Of a DNA stretch of 64,000 bases, positions 27,330 to 37,291 are shown piece after piece (position 1 is the first letter of the stretch; each line of letters opens with the position of its first letter). A model generated the notes under the pieces. It saw nothing but the letters and a program-made list of their open reading frames with translations, was not told where the DNA came from and did not search any database. The translations under genes were made by a program, and so were the position numbers. The stretch covers positions 124,001 to 188,000 of the forward strand of contig NZ_JAWXRD010000003.1 in NCBI RefSeq assembly GCF_033843265.1, given 5' to 3'. The stretch is from Scandinavium lactucae (GTDB lineage: Bacteria > Pseudomonadota > Gammaproteobacteria > Enterobacterales > Enterobacteriaceae).

Positions 27330-29657
27330 TTATTTTTTCTTCATTGCCGCAGCAAGCGCGTCCATCATTGCGCTGTTACCGGCAGGCTGCGCGTCACGAC
27401 CGCGAGGTTTCGCCGCTTTGGCCGCCGGGCGGGCGTTCTGTTCACGACCGCCACCGCTGCCACGACGTGTGTTGCTGTCGCCAGGCTGCTCGTCCAGACG
27501 CATGGTCAGGGCGATACGCTTGCGCTGCAGATCGACTTCCATCACTTTGACCTTCACGATGTCGCCCGCTTTCACAACGGTGTGTGGATCTTCGACGAAC
27601 TTGTCGGCCAGGGAAGAGATGTGAACCAGGCCATCCTGATGCACGCCGATATCCACAAACGCACCGAAGTTGGTCACGTTGGTGACTGCGCCTTCCAGCA
27701 CCATGCCCGGCAGCAGATCGTTCATGGTTTCCACCCCGTCAGCAAACTGCGCGGTTTTGAACTCCGGACGCGGGTCACGGCCTGGTTTTTCCAGCTCTTT
27801 AATGATGTCGGTCACCGTCGGCAAACCAAAACGCTCGTCGGTAAAATCGACGGCTTTGACGTCGCGCAGCGCGCTACTGTTGCCCATCAGGTCACTCAGC
27901 GCCTGCTCGGTCGCCGCCAGAATGCGCTCGACTACCGGATAGGCTTCCGGGTGAACGGTGGAGGCATCGAGCGGATTATCGCCGTGGTTAATACGCAGGA
28001 AGCCCGCGCACTGTTCAAAGGCTTTTGGCCCCAGGCGGCTGACTTTCAGCAGCTGCTGACGGTTCTGGAACTGACCGTTCTCATCACGCCAGCTGACAAT
28101 GTTCTGCGCCATCATTCGTGTCAGGCCCGCTACGCGGGTCAGCAGCGGCACGGAGGCAGTATTCAGGTCAACGCCAACGGCGTTCACACAGTCTTCGACC
28201 ACCGCGTCCAGCTTACGTGCCAGCTGGCTCTGGCTGACGTCGTGCTGATACTGGCCGACCCCGATTGATTTCGGGTCGATTTTCACCAGCTCTGCCAGCG
28301 GATCCTGCAAGCGACGGGCGATAGACACCGCCCCACGGATAGAGACGTCGAGGTCCGGGAACTCCAGCGCTGCCAGTTCCGACGCGGAGTACACCGACGC
28401 CCCGGCTTCGCTGACAATCACTTTTTGCGCGGTCACTTTCGGGAACTGCTTCTGCACGTCGAGGAAGAAACGCTCGGTTTCACGCGACGCGGTGCCGTTG
28501 CCGATAGCCACCAGCTCCACGTTGTGTTTCTCGCACAGCGCGGCCACCGCGACAGCCGCTTTCGCCGCCTGACCGGTGTGTGGATAGATGGTGTCGGTAG
28601 CAACCAGCTTGCCGGTGCCGTCAACTACCGCCACTTTAACGCCGGTACGCAGGCCAGGATCGAGGCCCATTGTGGCGCGCAGGCCCGCTGGCGCGGCCAT
28701 CAGCAGGTCGTGCAGGTTACGGGCAAAGACGTTAATCGCTTCGTCTTCTGCGCGTTCACGTACGGTGCCCATCAGTTCGGTTTCGAGGTGCATCAGCACC
28801 TTGATACGCCAGGTCCAGCTCACCACGCCTTTACGCCAGCTGTCTGCCGGGGCGTTGTTCAGACGTAGGCCGAGGTGATTAATGATAATGTGCTCGCCCT
28901 GGCTCTCTTTCGGCGGCTCGTCGAACTGCGGGTCGGCATTCAGCGACAGTTGCAGAATGCCTTCGTTACGGCCACGGAACATCGCCAGCGCGCGGTGAGA
29001 CGGCACGGTCGCAATCGGTTCGTGATGGTCGAAGTAATCACGGAATTTCGCGCCTTCTTCCTCTTTGCCGCTGACCACAACGGCCACCAGATGGGCGTTC
29101 TTCCACAGATACTCACGCACTTTCGCCAGCAGCTGTGCGTCTTCGGCAAAGCGCTCCATCAGGATGTAGCGCGCCCCGTCGAGGGCGGCTTTGGTGTCGG
29201 CCACGCCGTTGTCGGCATTGATGTATTTGGCGGCTTCGTCTTCTGGCGTATGCGACGGCTCGTTCCACAGCAAATCGGCCAGCGGCTCAAGGCCTGCTTC
29301 AATCGCGATTTGTCCTCGGGTACGGCGCTTCGGTTTATACGGCAGGTAGAGATCTTCGAGCTCGGTTTTGCTCAGGGTGCCCTTGATGGCTTTGGCCAGC
29401 TCATCGCTCAGCTTGCCCTGTTCGTCGATGGACTTGAGGATCGACTGACGACGCTCTTCCAGTTCACGCAGATAGCCAAGACGCGTTTCCAGGTTACGCA
29501 ACTGGGTGTCGTCCAGACCGCCGGTGACTTCCTTACGATAACGTGCAATAAACGGCACGGTGTTCCCTTCATCAAGCAGGCGAACGGCAGCGGCTACCTG
29601 TTCGTTTCTGGCCTGAAGTTCACCCGCAATAATGCGGCAGAGCGAATCATTCATCAT
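27330..29657 (-). CDS. yhgF: Tex-family RNA-binding transcription accessory protein
   Basis: The 775-aa product is a Tex protein: N-terminal helical domain, a YqgF/RNase H-like domain in the middle (GLDPGLRTGVKVAVVD), helix-hairpin-helix segments and a C-terminal S1 RNA-binding domain (about 650-720, VTNVTNFGAFVDIGVHQDGLVHIS). The tail is low-complexity and basic. It is two residues longer than E. coli YhgF. The precise cellular role is not settled. The start MMNDSL could be either of two adjacent ATGs. It is downstream of greB on the same strand. Confidence 0.95.
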   Translation of the reverse strand: MMNDSLCRIIAGELQARNEQVAAAVRLLDEGNTVPFIARYRKEVTGGLDDTQLRNLETRLGYLRELEERRQSILKSIDEQGKLSDELAKAIKGTLSKTELEDLYLPYKPKRRTRGQIAIEAGLEPLADLLWNEPSHTPEDEAAKYINADNGVADTKAALDGARYILMERFAEDAQLLAKVREYLWKNAHLVAVVVSGKEEEGAKFRDYFDHHEPIATVPSHRALAMFRGRNEGILQLSLNADPQFDEPPKESQGEHIIINHLGLRLNNAPADSWRKGVVSWTWRIKVLMHLETELMGTVRERAEDEAINVFARNLHDLLMAAPAGLRATMGLDPGLRTGVKVAVVDGTGKLVATDTIYPHTGQAAKAAVAVAALCEKHNVELVAIGNGTASRETERFFLDVQKQFPKVTAQKVIVSEAGASVYSASELAALEFPDLDVSIRGAVSIARRLQDPLAELVKIDPKSIGVGQYQHDVSQSQLARKLDAVVEDCVNAVGVDLNTASVPLLTRVAGLTRMMAQNIVSWRDENGQFQNRQQLLKVSRLGPKAFEQCAGFLRINHGDNPLDASTVHPEAYPVVERILAATEQALSDLMGNSSALRDVKAVDFTDERFGLPTVTDIIKELEKPGRDPRPEFKTAQFADGVETMNDLLPGMVLEGAVTNVTNFGAFVDIGVHQDGLVHISSLADKFVEDPHTVVKAGDIVKVKVMEVDLQRKRIALTMRLDEQPGDSNTRRGSGGGREQNARPAAKAAKPRGRDAQPAGNSAMMDALAAAMKKK

Positions 29658-29760
29658 GGCTTTATTTCATCTTTAGGGTCGAAAATCAGGGGATAGTTAT
29701 ACGGATCGAACGGCAAAATTGCCAGCCGTTCGGGTCCGTAATCAGAGAGTTCCAGGCGGG

Positions 29761-30234
29761 TCACTTCACATATTCGATCTCATTGACGTACCAGCTGGCT
29801 TCACCGCCCGGCGTCTGAACGACGGCCAGGTCGCCGACCTCTTTTTTCAGCAGCGCGCGGGCCATGGGTGAATCAATCGAGATGTAATCTTTGCGGCCAA
29901 AAATCTCGTCATAGCCGACGATGCGAAAGCGTTTGGTGTCGCCGTCGTCATTTTCGATTTCCACCCACGCGCCAAAGAAGACTTTGCCTTCCTGCTGCGG
30001 TGAGTAATCGACAATTTTCAAATTTTCCAGGCACTTGGTCAGATAGCGAACCCGACGGTCGATTTCACGCAGCCGCTTTTTATTGTACTGATAATCAGCG
30101 TTTTCACTGCGATCGCCCAGGCTTGCCGCCCAGGTCACTTTTTTGGTGACCTCTGGGCGTTCTTCACGCCAGAGGTAATCCAGCTCTTTCTTTAATTTCT
30201 CGTACCCTTCACGGGTGATTAGCGGCGTTTTCAT
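29761..30234 (-). CDS. greB: Transcript cleavage factor GreB
   Basis: GreB enters the secondary channel of RNA polymerase and stimulates cleavage of backtracked RNA. The 157-aa product has the N-terminal coiled coil with its acidic tip (Asp41 and Glu44 in LGDRSENADY) and a C-terminal FKBP-like domain. It is divergent from ompR and followed by yhgF, as in E. coli. Confidence 0.97.
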   Translation of the reverse strand: MKTPLITREGYEKLKKELDYLWREERPEVTKKVTWAASLGDRSENADYQYNKKRLREIDRRVRYLTKCLENLKIVDYSPQQEGKVFFGAWVEIENDDGDTKRFRIVGYDEIFGRKDYISIDSPMARALLKKEVGDLAVVQTPGGEASWYVNEIEYVK

Positions 30235-30315
30235 TGTAATGCTACCTTGTGACTACCTTGTGCTTGCGCACATTTTGCCTCAAAGAATTCGACAGATGGT
30301 TAAAAAATAGTTTTC

Positions 30316-30331
30316 TGTGATGAAATGTACA
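30316..30331. promoter_or_regulatory. Possible CRP site in the greB-ompR region
   Basis: TGTGA-N6-GTACA matches one CRP half-site fully and the other partly. It is about 130 bases upstream of ompR. CRP control of the ompR-envZ operon is reported in E. coli; I assign this site by eye only. Confidence 0.4.
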
Positions 30332-30462
30332 GATAAGCTGCTGTTAAATATGCTTTGTAACAATTTCGGTTAGAATTTATACCAGATTTAGCTGGAGCGT
30401 AGCGTACGCTTTTTTGAGAATACGCACTCATAATTGTTACGAACCTTCTGGGAGTACACACA

Positions 30463-31182
30463 ATGCAAGAGAATTATAAGATTCTTGTTGTAGATGACGA
30501 TATGCGCCTTCGCGCGCTGCTTGAACGTTATCTGACTGAACAAGGCTTCCAGGTTCGAAGCGTCGCCAACGCCGAACAGATGGACCGCCTGCTGACCCGT
30601 GAATCTTTCCACCTGATGGTGCTGGATTTAATGCTGCCTGGCGAAGATGGACTCTCTATCTGCCGCCGTCTGCGCAGCCAGAGTAACCCGATGCCGATTA
30701 TTATGGTGACGGCGAAAGGGGAAGAAGTTGACCGTATCGTGGGCCTGGAAATTGGCGCCGATGATTACATTCCAAAGCCGTTTAACCCGCGTGAACTGCT
30801 GGCCCGTATCCGCGCCGTGCTGCGTCGTCAGGCTAACGAACTGCCGGGCGCGCCGTCACAGGAAGAAGCGGTCATTGCCTTCGGTAAGTTTAAGCTGAAC
30901 CTCGGCACCCGTGAGATGTTCCGTGAAGATGAGCCTATGCCATTGACCAGCGGTGAGTTTGCGGTGCTGAAAGCGCTGGTAAGCCATCCGCGTGAGCCGC
31001 TGTCTCGCGACAAGCTGATGAACCTGGCGCGTGGCCGGGAATACTCGGCGATGGAGCGTTCAATCGACGTACAGATTTCTCGCCTGCGTCGCATGGTTGA
31101 AGAAGACCCAGCGCATCCGCGCTACATTCAGACCGTGTGGGGTCTGGGCTACGTCTTCGTGCCGGACGGTTCTAAGGCATGA
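30463..31182 (+). CDS. ompR: Osmolarity response regulator OmpR
   Basis: OmpR is the DNA-binding response regulator that controls the porin genes and other genes in response to EnvZ. The 239-aa product has the receiver domain with phosphoacceptor Asp55 (MVLDLMLPG) and acidic pocket DDD at 11-13, and a C-terminal winged helix (LSRDKLMNLARGREYSAMERSIDVQISRLRR region). The start is preceded by GGGAG. It overlaps envZ by four bases (ATGA). Confidence 0.98.
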   Translation: MQENYKILVVDDDMRLRALLERYLTEQGFQVRSVANAEQMDRLLTRESFHLMVLDLMLPGEDGLSICRRLRSQSNPMPIIMVTAKGEEVDRIVGLEIGADDYIPKPFNPRELLARIRAVLRRQANELPGAPSQEEAVIAFGKFKLNLGTREMFREDEPMPLTSGEFAVLKALVSHPREPLSRDKLMNLARGREYSAMERSIDVQISRLRRMVEEDPAHPRYIQTVWGLGYVFVPDGSKA

Positions 31183-32528
31183 GGCGAATGCGCTTCTCAC
31201 CACGAAGTTCATTTGCCCGCACGCTGCTTTTAATCGTCACCTTGCTGTTCGTCAGCCTGGTGACGACCTATCTGGTGGTCCTGAACTTCGCGATATTGCC
31301 GAGCCTGCAGCAGTTCAACAAGGTGCTGGCGTACGAAGTCCGTATGCTGATGACCGACAAACTGCAGCTCGAAGACGGCACCCAACTGGTGGTGCCGCCA
31401 GCATTTCGGCGTGAGATTTACCGCGAGCTTGGCATTTCGCTCTATTCCGATGAAGCGGCGGAAGATGCCGGGCTGCGCTGGGCGCAGCATTACGAATTCT
31501 TAAGCCAGCAGATGGCGCAGCAATTGGGTGGTCCAACGGAAGTGCGCGTTGAGGTCAACAAAAGCTCGCCAGTGGTGTGGCTGAAAACCTGGCTGTCGCC
31601 CAACATTTGGGTGCGCGTGCCGCTGACTGAAATCCATCAGGGCGACTTTTCGCCGCTGTTCCGCTACACCCTGGCGATTATGCTGCTGGCCATTGGGGGG
31701 GCGTGGCTGTTTATCCGTATTCAGAACCGACCCCTTGTCGATCTCGAACATGCGGCTTTGCAGGTAGGGAAAGGGATTATTCCGCCGCCGCTGCGTGAAT
31801 ACGGCGCGTCGGAAGTACGTTCGGTGACCCGTGCCTTTAACCATATGGCAGCAGGCGTGAAGCAGCTGGCGGACGACCGCACGCTGTTGATGGCAGGCGT
31901 TAGCCATGATTTGCGTACGCCGCTAACCCGTATTCGTCTGGCGACGGAGATGATGGGCGAACAGGACGGTTATCTCGCCGAATCCATCAACAAGGATATC
32001 GAAGAGTGTAACGCCATCATTGAGCAGTTTATCGATTACCTGCGCACCGGCCAGGAAATGCCGATGGAGCTGGGCGATTTAAACTCGGTGCTGGGTGAAG
32101 TGGTGGCGGCGGAAAGCGGCTACGAGCGTGAAATTGAAACCGAGATGCAGCCCGGAGAAATCCCGGTGCGGATGCATCCGCTGTCAATTAAACGTGCGCT
32201 GGCAAACATGGTGGTCAACGCCGCGCGTTACGGCAATGGTTGGATCAAAGTCAGCAGCGGGAGTGAACCTAACCGCGTCTGGTTCCAGGTCGAAGATGAT
32301 GGTCCGGGCATCCAGCTGGAGCAGCGGAAGCATCTGTTCCAGCCATTTGTTCGCGGGGATAGCGCTCGCAGTACCAGCGGAACGGGTCTCGGTCTGGCCA
32401 TTGTGCAGCGTATTATCGACAACCATAACGGTCTGCTGGAAATTGACACCAGCCAGCGGGGCGGGTTGTTGATTCGCGCCTGGTTGCCGGTGCCGGTGAT
32501 GCGGTCGTCTGGCAGCAAAGAGAGTTAA
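31179..32528 (+). CDS. envZ: Osmosensor histidine kinase EnvZ
   Basis: EnvZ is the inner-membrane kinase and phosphatase of OmpR. The 449-aa product has a first transmembrane helix (about 16-40), a periplasmic domain (about 41-162), a second helix (about 163-180), a HAMP domain, the dimerisation/phosphotransfer helix with His243 in GVSHDLRTP, and an ATP-binding domain (N box NMVVNAARY, G boxes DDGPGI and GTGLGLAIV). It is translationally coupled to ompR and ends in front of a strong terminator. Confidence 0.97.
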   Translation: MRRMRFSPRSSFARTLLLIVTLLFVSLVTTYLVVLNFAILPSLQQFNKVLAYEVRMLMTDKLQLEDGTQLVVPPAFRREIYRELGISLYSDEAAEDAGLRWAQHYEFLSQQMAQQLGGPTEVRVEVNKSSPVVWLKTWLSPNIWVRVPLTEIHQGDFSPLFRYTLAIMLLAIGGAWLFIRIQNRPLVDLEHAALQVGKGIIPPPLREYGASEVRSVTRAFNHMAAGVKQLADDRTLLMAGVSHDLRTPLTRIRLATEMMGEQDGYLAESINKDIEECNAIIEQFIDYLRTGQEMPMELGDLNSVLGEVVAAESGYEREIETEMQPGEIPVRMHPLSIKRALANMVVNAARYGNGWIKVSSGSEPNRVWFQVEDDGPGIQLEQRKHLFQPFVRGDSARSTSGTGLGLAIVQRIIDNHNGLLEIDTSQRGGLLIRAWLPVPVMRSSGSKES

Positions 32529-32540
32529 AAAAAACGTTAA

Positions 32541-32578
32541 AAAAAGCCCGGCAGCGCGAAACGCGTGCCGGGTTTTTT
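32541..32578. terminator. Bidirectional terminator between envZ and pckA
   Basis: A GC-rich stem (CCCGGC..CGCG, AAA loop, CGCG..GCCGGG; 32547-32572) is flanked by A-rich sequence on the left and TTTTTT on the right. It serves the converging envZ and pckA genes. Confidence 0.88.
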
Positions 32579-32593
32579 ATTGCTAGCCGCGGC

Positions 32594-34213
32594 TTACCGC
32601 TTCGGGCCCGCCTCTACCAGTGCGGCGCCTGCTGGCGTATCGGTGTACTTCTCAAAGTTTTCGACGAACAGCTTCGCCAGCGCGTTGGCTTTTTCCTGCC
32701 ACTGTTCCGGTGACGCGTAGGTGTTACGCGGGTCCAGAATATGGGTGTCCACGCCCGGCAGTTCGGTCGGGATTTGCAGGTCAAACATCGGCAGGGTAAA
32801 GGTTTCGGCGTTATCCAGCGTACCGTCGAGAATGGCGTCGATAATCGCACGCGTATCTTTAATCGAGATACGTTTGCCGGTGCCGTTCCAGCCAGTGTTC
32901 ACCAGGTAGGCCTGTGCCCCGGATGCCTGCATACGTTTCACCAGCACTTCAGCGTACTGCGTCGGGTGCAGCGACAGGAACGCAGCGCCAAAGCAGGCGG
33001 AGAAGGTCGGCGTTGGCTCGGTGACCCCGCGTTCGGTACCGGCCAGTTTGGCGGTAAAGCCAGACAGGAAGTGGTACTGCGTCTGGTTGGCCGTCAGGCG
33101 TGAAACCGGGGGCAGCACGCCAAAAGCGTCGGCGGTGAGGAAAATGACCTTGGTCGCATGGCCCGCTTTCGACACCGGCTTCACAATGTTGTCGATGTGG
33201 TAAATCGGGTACGAGACGCGGGTGTTTTCGGTTTTCGAGGCATCGTCGAAATCGATGGTGCCGTCGGCGAGGACGCTGACGTTTTCCAGCAGCGCATCAC
33301 GGCGGATGGCGTGATAGATATCCGGCTCAGCTTCTTCGGACAGACGGATGGTTTTCGCGTAGCAGCCGCCTTCGAAGTTGAACACGCCGTCATCATCCCA
33401 ACCGTGTTCGTCATCGCCAATCAGGCGGCGTTTCGGGTCGGTGGAGAGGGTGGTTTTGCCTGTACCGGACAGGCCAAAGAACACCGCGACATCGCCTTTT
33501 TCGCCGACGTTTGCTGAGCAGTGCATCGAAGCGATGCCTTTCAGCGGCAGCAGGTAGTTCATGATCGAGAACATACCCTTCTTCATTTCACCGCCGTACC
33601 AGGTGCCGCCAATCAGCTGGACGCGTTCGGTCAGGTTGAAGGCCACGAAGTTTTCGGAATTCAGGCCCTGCTGCTGCCAGTTTGGGTTAGTGCATTTCGC
33701 GCCATTCATCACCGTGAAATCTGGCTTAAAGGTTGCCAGTTCGTCGTCGGTTGGGCGAATGAACATGTTTTTGACGAAGTGTGCCTGCCAGGCCACTTCC
33801 GTAATAAAGCGCACGCACAGACGGGTGTCGGCGTTTGCGCCGCAGTAAGCATCGACGATAAACAGGCGCTTACCTGAGAGTTGTTGGGTGACGAGTCCTT
33901 TGAGTTGCTGCCAGGTTTCCGGAGAGAGCGGTTTGTTGTCGTTCTTGCCTTTGCCTTTATCAGCCCACCACACGGTATCGCGGGTGGTGTCATCGCGGAC
34001 AATATACTTATCTTTCGGCGAACGGCCGGTAAAAATACCGGTGTCGACAGCGATAGCACCGAGATTCGTCAGAACGCCACGCTCGTACCCTTCCAGATTG
34101 GGGTTGAGCTCTTCCTTAAATAAGGTGTCGTAATCGGGGTTGTAGACGATTTCCTGGACGTCGTTGATACCATAAGCCTTGAGATCCTGCGGGGTTATAC
34201 CTTTAACACGCAT
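32594..34213 (-). CDS. pckA: Phosphoenolpyruvate carboxykinase (ATP)
   Basis: PckA converts oxaloacetate and ATP to phosphoenolpyruvate, the first step of gluconeogenesis from C4 acids. The 539-aa product (E. coli 540) has the kinase-1a P-loop GLSGTGKTTLS, the metal/substrate motif DDEHGWDDDGVFNFEGG and the signature region SMHCSANVG. The N-terminal 15 residues differ from E. coli; the remainder is highly alike. A CRP-like site lies upstream at 34333-34348. Confidence 0.97.
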   Translation of the reverse strand: MRVKGITPQDLKAYGINDVQEIVYNPDYDTLFKEELNPNLEGYERGVLTNLGAIAVDTGIFTGRSPKDKYIVRDDTTRDTVWWADKGKGKNDNKPLSPETWQQLKGLVTQQLSGKRLFIVDAYCGANADTRLCVRFITEVAWQAHFVKNMFIRPTDDELATFKPDFTVMNGAKCTNPNWQQQGLNSENFVAFNLTERVQLIGGTWYGGEMKKGMFSIMNYLLPLKGIASMHCSANVGEKGDVAVFFGLSGTGKTTLSTDPKRRLIGDDEHGWDDDGVFNFEGGCYAKTIRLSEEAEPDIYHAIRRDALLENVSVLADGTIDFDDASKTENTRVSYPIYHIDNIVKPVSKAGHATKVIFLTADAFGVLPPVSRLTANQTQYHFLSGFTAKLAGTERGVTEPTPTFSACFGAAFLSLHPTQYAEVLVKRMQASGAQAYLVNTGWNGTGKRISIKDTRAIIDAILDGTLDNAETFTLPMFDLQIPTELPGVDTHILDPRNTYASPEQWQEKANALAKLFVENFEKYTDTPAGAALVEAGPKR

Positions 34214-34588
34214 GTCACTGCTCCTTAGCCAAGATGTACTGCCAATGATTGTAGGGTTGTTTAGGGGTTTTAGACCGCGACCAGGCTCATAGATTTGCGT
34301 ATCCGGACTCTCATCAAACTAACGGAAAACACGGTGACTCCTGTCACGAGGCGAGACAGATTATGGCAGGAAACGTTTTTGAGTGGGGGGAAATGTTCTT
34401 AAACGGTTAATAAATGGTTTAATGAACTGGTGGAATGTGAATGTAATCGCATTCCTGAAAGAAAGTTACGGAAGAGTTACAGCGAGAATCGATTCATGTC
34501 TCGATCATTAATCTGAAACAAGACGAAAGGGTGTGCGTATTCATCGGCTCTGTACGAAAATGCAGCTTTAATTAACAGGGCAGTTGTG
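34214..34588. other. pckA-yhgE divergent intergenic region
   Basis: The 375-base gap holds no credible gene. It should carry the pckA promoter on the left and the yhgE promoter on the right. The only site I recognise is the CRP-like palindrome at 34333-34348. The right half is AT-rich and unremarkable. Confidence 0.7.
34333..34348. promoter_or_regulatory. Putative CRP site upstream of pckA
   Basis: GGTGA-CTCCTG-TCACG keeps the GTGA-N6-TCAC core of the CRP consensus as a perfect palindrome. It is about 120 bases upstream of the pckA start. pckA is known to be catabolite-controlled in E. coli, which fits. Confidence 0.55.
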
Positions 34589-36349
34589 ATGAATAATGAA
34601 AGCGGATATTCCCCAGCGAGCCGGGCAGCAGTTTTGCTCGTTGGCTTGGTACTGGGCATCCTTTGCTACCTGCTGGCACGGTATAGTCAGCTTACGGCAG
34701 AGAGCGATAATAATTTTTGGTCATTTGCGGTCATTGTGATGGCGGTACCTGCCACCGTGATGACCTCCACCGCGTTTACCTCTTCACGAAAACCGCTACT
34801 TCTCAGACTTGCCATCCTGGGGGGGCTTTGGGGATTGCTGGCGCTGTTTGGCATCGCTGCCGGTTATCAGGATGCGCTTGCCAGCCTTGAGCGGTGGGAT
34901 AGTCAGGGATGGTTGCTGACGTTTAGCGCACAGCTGATGCTGATAGGCCTGCTGATACTCCCCTGGTTGCAATGGCGTTTTGAACCGGCTGAAGGCCAGA
35001 CGTTTTACACGGTGTTCTATCACCGTAATGGGGTTAACGCCTTAACGCTGCTGGCGGTGGTTATTGCCAACGGCCTCTTCTGGTTGATTTTGCTTTTGTG
35101 GGCAAAATTGTTCGAGATGGTCGATATCGCGCTGTTTAACAACATCTTCTTTGATTCCGGATGGTTCTTTGCAGGGGTAACAGGGGTGATATCTGCGCTG
35201 ACGGTTATCCTGACGCAGCATCAGGCAAAGCGGATGGCAGCTATCCAAAATCTGTTGACGCTGCTTGCCAGCTGGCTACTACCTTTACTGTCTCTGCTCA
35301 CGCTGTCGTTCATTGTGGTACTGCCGTTTGTGGGGCTGGAGAGGCTTTCTCACCAAATTTCTGCCGCAGGGTTACTGAACTGTCTGGCGTTAATGTCCCT
35401 CTTTTTGGTCGTCATCGTTTTCGGCCCGGAACGCAATGTTCAGCGCTATCCTTCATGGCTGCGCTATCTTATCTACGCTTCTATTCTGGTGCTGCCGTTG
35501 TATGCCCTTCTGGCGTCATGGGCACTGTGGTTGCGTGTCCATCAGTACGGATGGACGCCCGAACGCCTTTATGCGGTGCTGATCACCTGCATTACGTTCA
35601 TCTGGACAATGGGCTATTGCGTGAGCCTGCTGTTTAACCGACAGGATCCCCTTAGATTGCAGGACAAAGTGGTCCCTGGCGTCTTTCTACTGATGCTGAT
35701 TTTTCTCATTTTACTCCGTACCCCACTGCTGGATGTGTGGAAGATTAGCGTTAATGACCAGATGTCTCGCTATCAGTCAGGAAAGATAACAGCGGAGCAG
35801 GTCAGCCTCTACCTGTTCAGCCAGGCGGGTAAGCGTGGTCAGCAGGCGCTGCAAACGCTCCAGCAGGACGAGAAATTTATGGCCGCGCCTCAGCGCAGAC
35901 AACAGTTGAGCATGTTATTGGCTCCACGCGGAAAGGTGGACAGCGCGGTGACTCAGGCACAGTTAAAAGACAACGTTGACGTGATGCCTGCGGATGTACA
36001 CCCGGACGCGCAACTGTGGGTCGCCATCGGAAAAGAACAGTATCTCTCTATGGCCTGCCTGAGGAGTAAGGAGGACTGCCTGCTGGTCAGTCAGGATCTC
36101 AATCATGACGGGCAACCTGAGTGGGTGCTGTATCAATTTACTCAGGGAACGGCCATTATTTACAGGCATAAGGCTCAGGAATGGGCAATGGTGGGGGAAT
36201 CCCGGAAATTCCCGAAATCGTTAACCAAGAAAGAACTGCTCAACGCGTTGGGTCAGAACAAGGTGCTGCCGGTGAAAAAGGAGTGGGACGATCTCTCCAT
36301 TTTTGGCGAGCGGATGAAGATTGATTATTACGATACCGGTGATCGATAG
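34589..36349 (+). CDS. yhgE: DUF4153-type inner membrane protein YhgE
   Basis: The product (586 aa from the ATG at 34589) has about 11 hydrophobic helices in the first 390 residues, then a soluble C-terminal part of about 190 residues. It resembles E. coli YhgE (574 aa), a DUF4153 membrane protein of unknown function. A GTG at 34586 lies in frame, but AGGG at 34577-34580 is eight bases from the ATG, the better spacing. It ends in a terminator shared with hslO. Confidence 0.85.
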   Translation: MNNESGYSPASRAAVLLVGLVLGILCYLLARYSQLTAESDNNFWSFAVIVMAVPATVMTSTAFTSSRKPLLLRLAILGGLWGLLALFGIAAGYQDALASLERWDSQGWLLTFSAQLMLIGLLILPWLQWRFEPAEGQTFYTVFYHRNGVNALTLLAVVIANGLFWLILLLWAKLFEMVDIALFNNIFFDSGWFFAGVTGVISALTVILTQHQAKRMAAIQNLLTLLASWLLPLLSLLTLSFIVVLPFVGLERLSHQISAAGLLNCLALMSLFLVVIVFGPERNVQRYPSWLRYLIYASILVLPLYALLASWALWLRVHQYGWTPERLYAVLITCITFIWTMGYCVSLLFNRQDPLRLQDKVVPGVFLLMLIFLILLRTPLLDVWKISVNDQMSRYQSGKITAEQVSLYLFSQAGKRGQQALQTLQQDEKFMAAPQRRQQLSMLLAPRGKVDSAVTQAQLKDNVDVMPADVHPDAQLWVAIGKEQYLSMACLRSKEDCLLVSQDLNHDGQPEWVLYQFTQGTAIIYRHKAQEWAMVGESRKFPKSLTKKELLNALGQNKVLPVKKEWDDLSIFGERMKIDYYDTGDR

Positions 36350-36353
36350 TGTT

Positions 36354-36380
36354 CAAAAGCTCCCTCACCGGGAGCTTTTG
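36354..36380. terminator. Bidirectional terminator between yhgE and hslO
   Basis: CAAAAGCTCCC and GGGAGCTTTTG form a perfect 11-base stem with loop TCACC. The A- and T-rich stem ends make it usable on both strands. It lies just past the yhgE stop and ten bases before the hslO stop. Confidence 0.85.
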
Positions 36381-36389
36381 CTTTTCCGA

Positions 36390-37268
36390 TCAATGTACCT
36401 GCGGATCCGCCGGGGAAGCGTTGTTACGGATCTCGGCGATATCCATCGCGTTGAACACGTAATGGCTGCCGCAGTAGTCGCAGTTCATGTCGATTTCGCC
36501 GTCGTCGGCCAGAATGCTGTCCACTTCTTCATCCGGCAGCGTTCGCAGCGCATCGGCGCAGCGTTCACGGGAGCAGGTGCACTTGAATTCGACCGCCTGA
36601 GGATCGTAAACCGTCACTTCTTCTTCGTGATACAGACGCCACAGCACGTCGTTGGCTGGCAGGCCAAACAGCTCTTCGGCTTTGATGGTGTCGGTCAGGG
36701 TTGCCAGGTGCTCGAAATCCGCCGCCTGAGCATTCTGCGCGGGCATCACCTGCAGCAGAATTCCGCCCGCCGCCATTTTGCCTTCGTGCTCACCGGTACG
36801 AATGATCAGACGCGTCGGCAGCTGCTCTGAACGCAGGAAGTAATCTTCCAGGCATGCCGCCAGCGTATCGCCTTCCAGACCGACCACGCCCTGATAGCGT
36901 TCGCCTTCTTCCGGCGCAATGGTGATAACCAGGTAGCCGTTACCGACCAGCGTTTTCAGATCCGCATTTTCCGGGATATCGCCCTGAACACGCGCCACAC
37001 CGCGCAGCTGTTGATTGTTGTTGCCGTTGATCACCGCCAGCGACATTGGGCCATCGCCCTGCAGCTGCACGGTAATGTCACCGGCAAACTTCAGGGTTGC
37101 GGTCAGCAGGCTGGTGGCCACCAGCAATTCGGCCAGCACGTTTTTAACTGGCTGCGGATAGCTGTGGTTGGCGAGCACCTGCTCCAGCGTTTCGGAGACG
37201 GTGACCAGTTCGCCGCGTACGGCCACGTTTTCAAACAGATAGCGGTGCAATTGATCGTGTTGAATCAT
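36390..37268 (-). CDS. hslO: Redox-regulated holdase chaperone Hsp33
   Basis: Hsp33 is a cytoplasmic chaperone that becomes active when its zinc-binding cysteines are oxidised. The product is 292 aa from 37268 (MIQHDQL), the E. coli length; an adjacent in-frame ATG at 37271 is also possible. The C-terminal redox switch shows CTC in FKCTCSRERC and CDYC in MNCDYCGSHY. It lies 23 bases downstream of hslR. Confidence 0.96.
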   Translation of the reverse strand: MIQHDQLHRYLFENVAVRGELVTVSETLEQVLANHSYPQPVKNVLAELLVATSLLTATLKFAGDITVQLQGDGPMSLAVINGNNNQQLRGVARVQGDIPENADLKTLVGNGYLVITIAPEEGERYQGVVGLEGDTLAACLEDYFLRSEQLPTRLIIRTGEHEGKMAAGGILLQVMPAQNAQAADFEHLATLTDTIKAEELFGLPANDVLWRLYHEEEVTVYDPQAVEFKCTCSRERCADALRTLPDEEVDSILADDGEIDMNCDYCGSHYVFNAMDIAEIRNNASPADPQVH

Positions 37269-37291
37269 CATTTTCTCTCTTAAGGGAACGG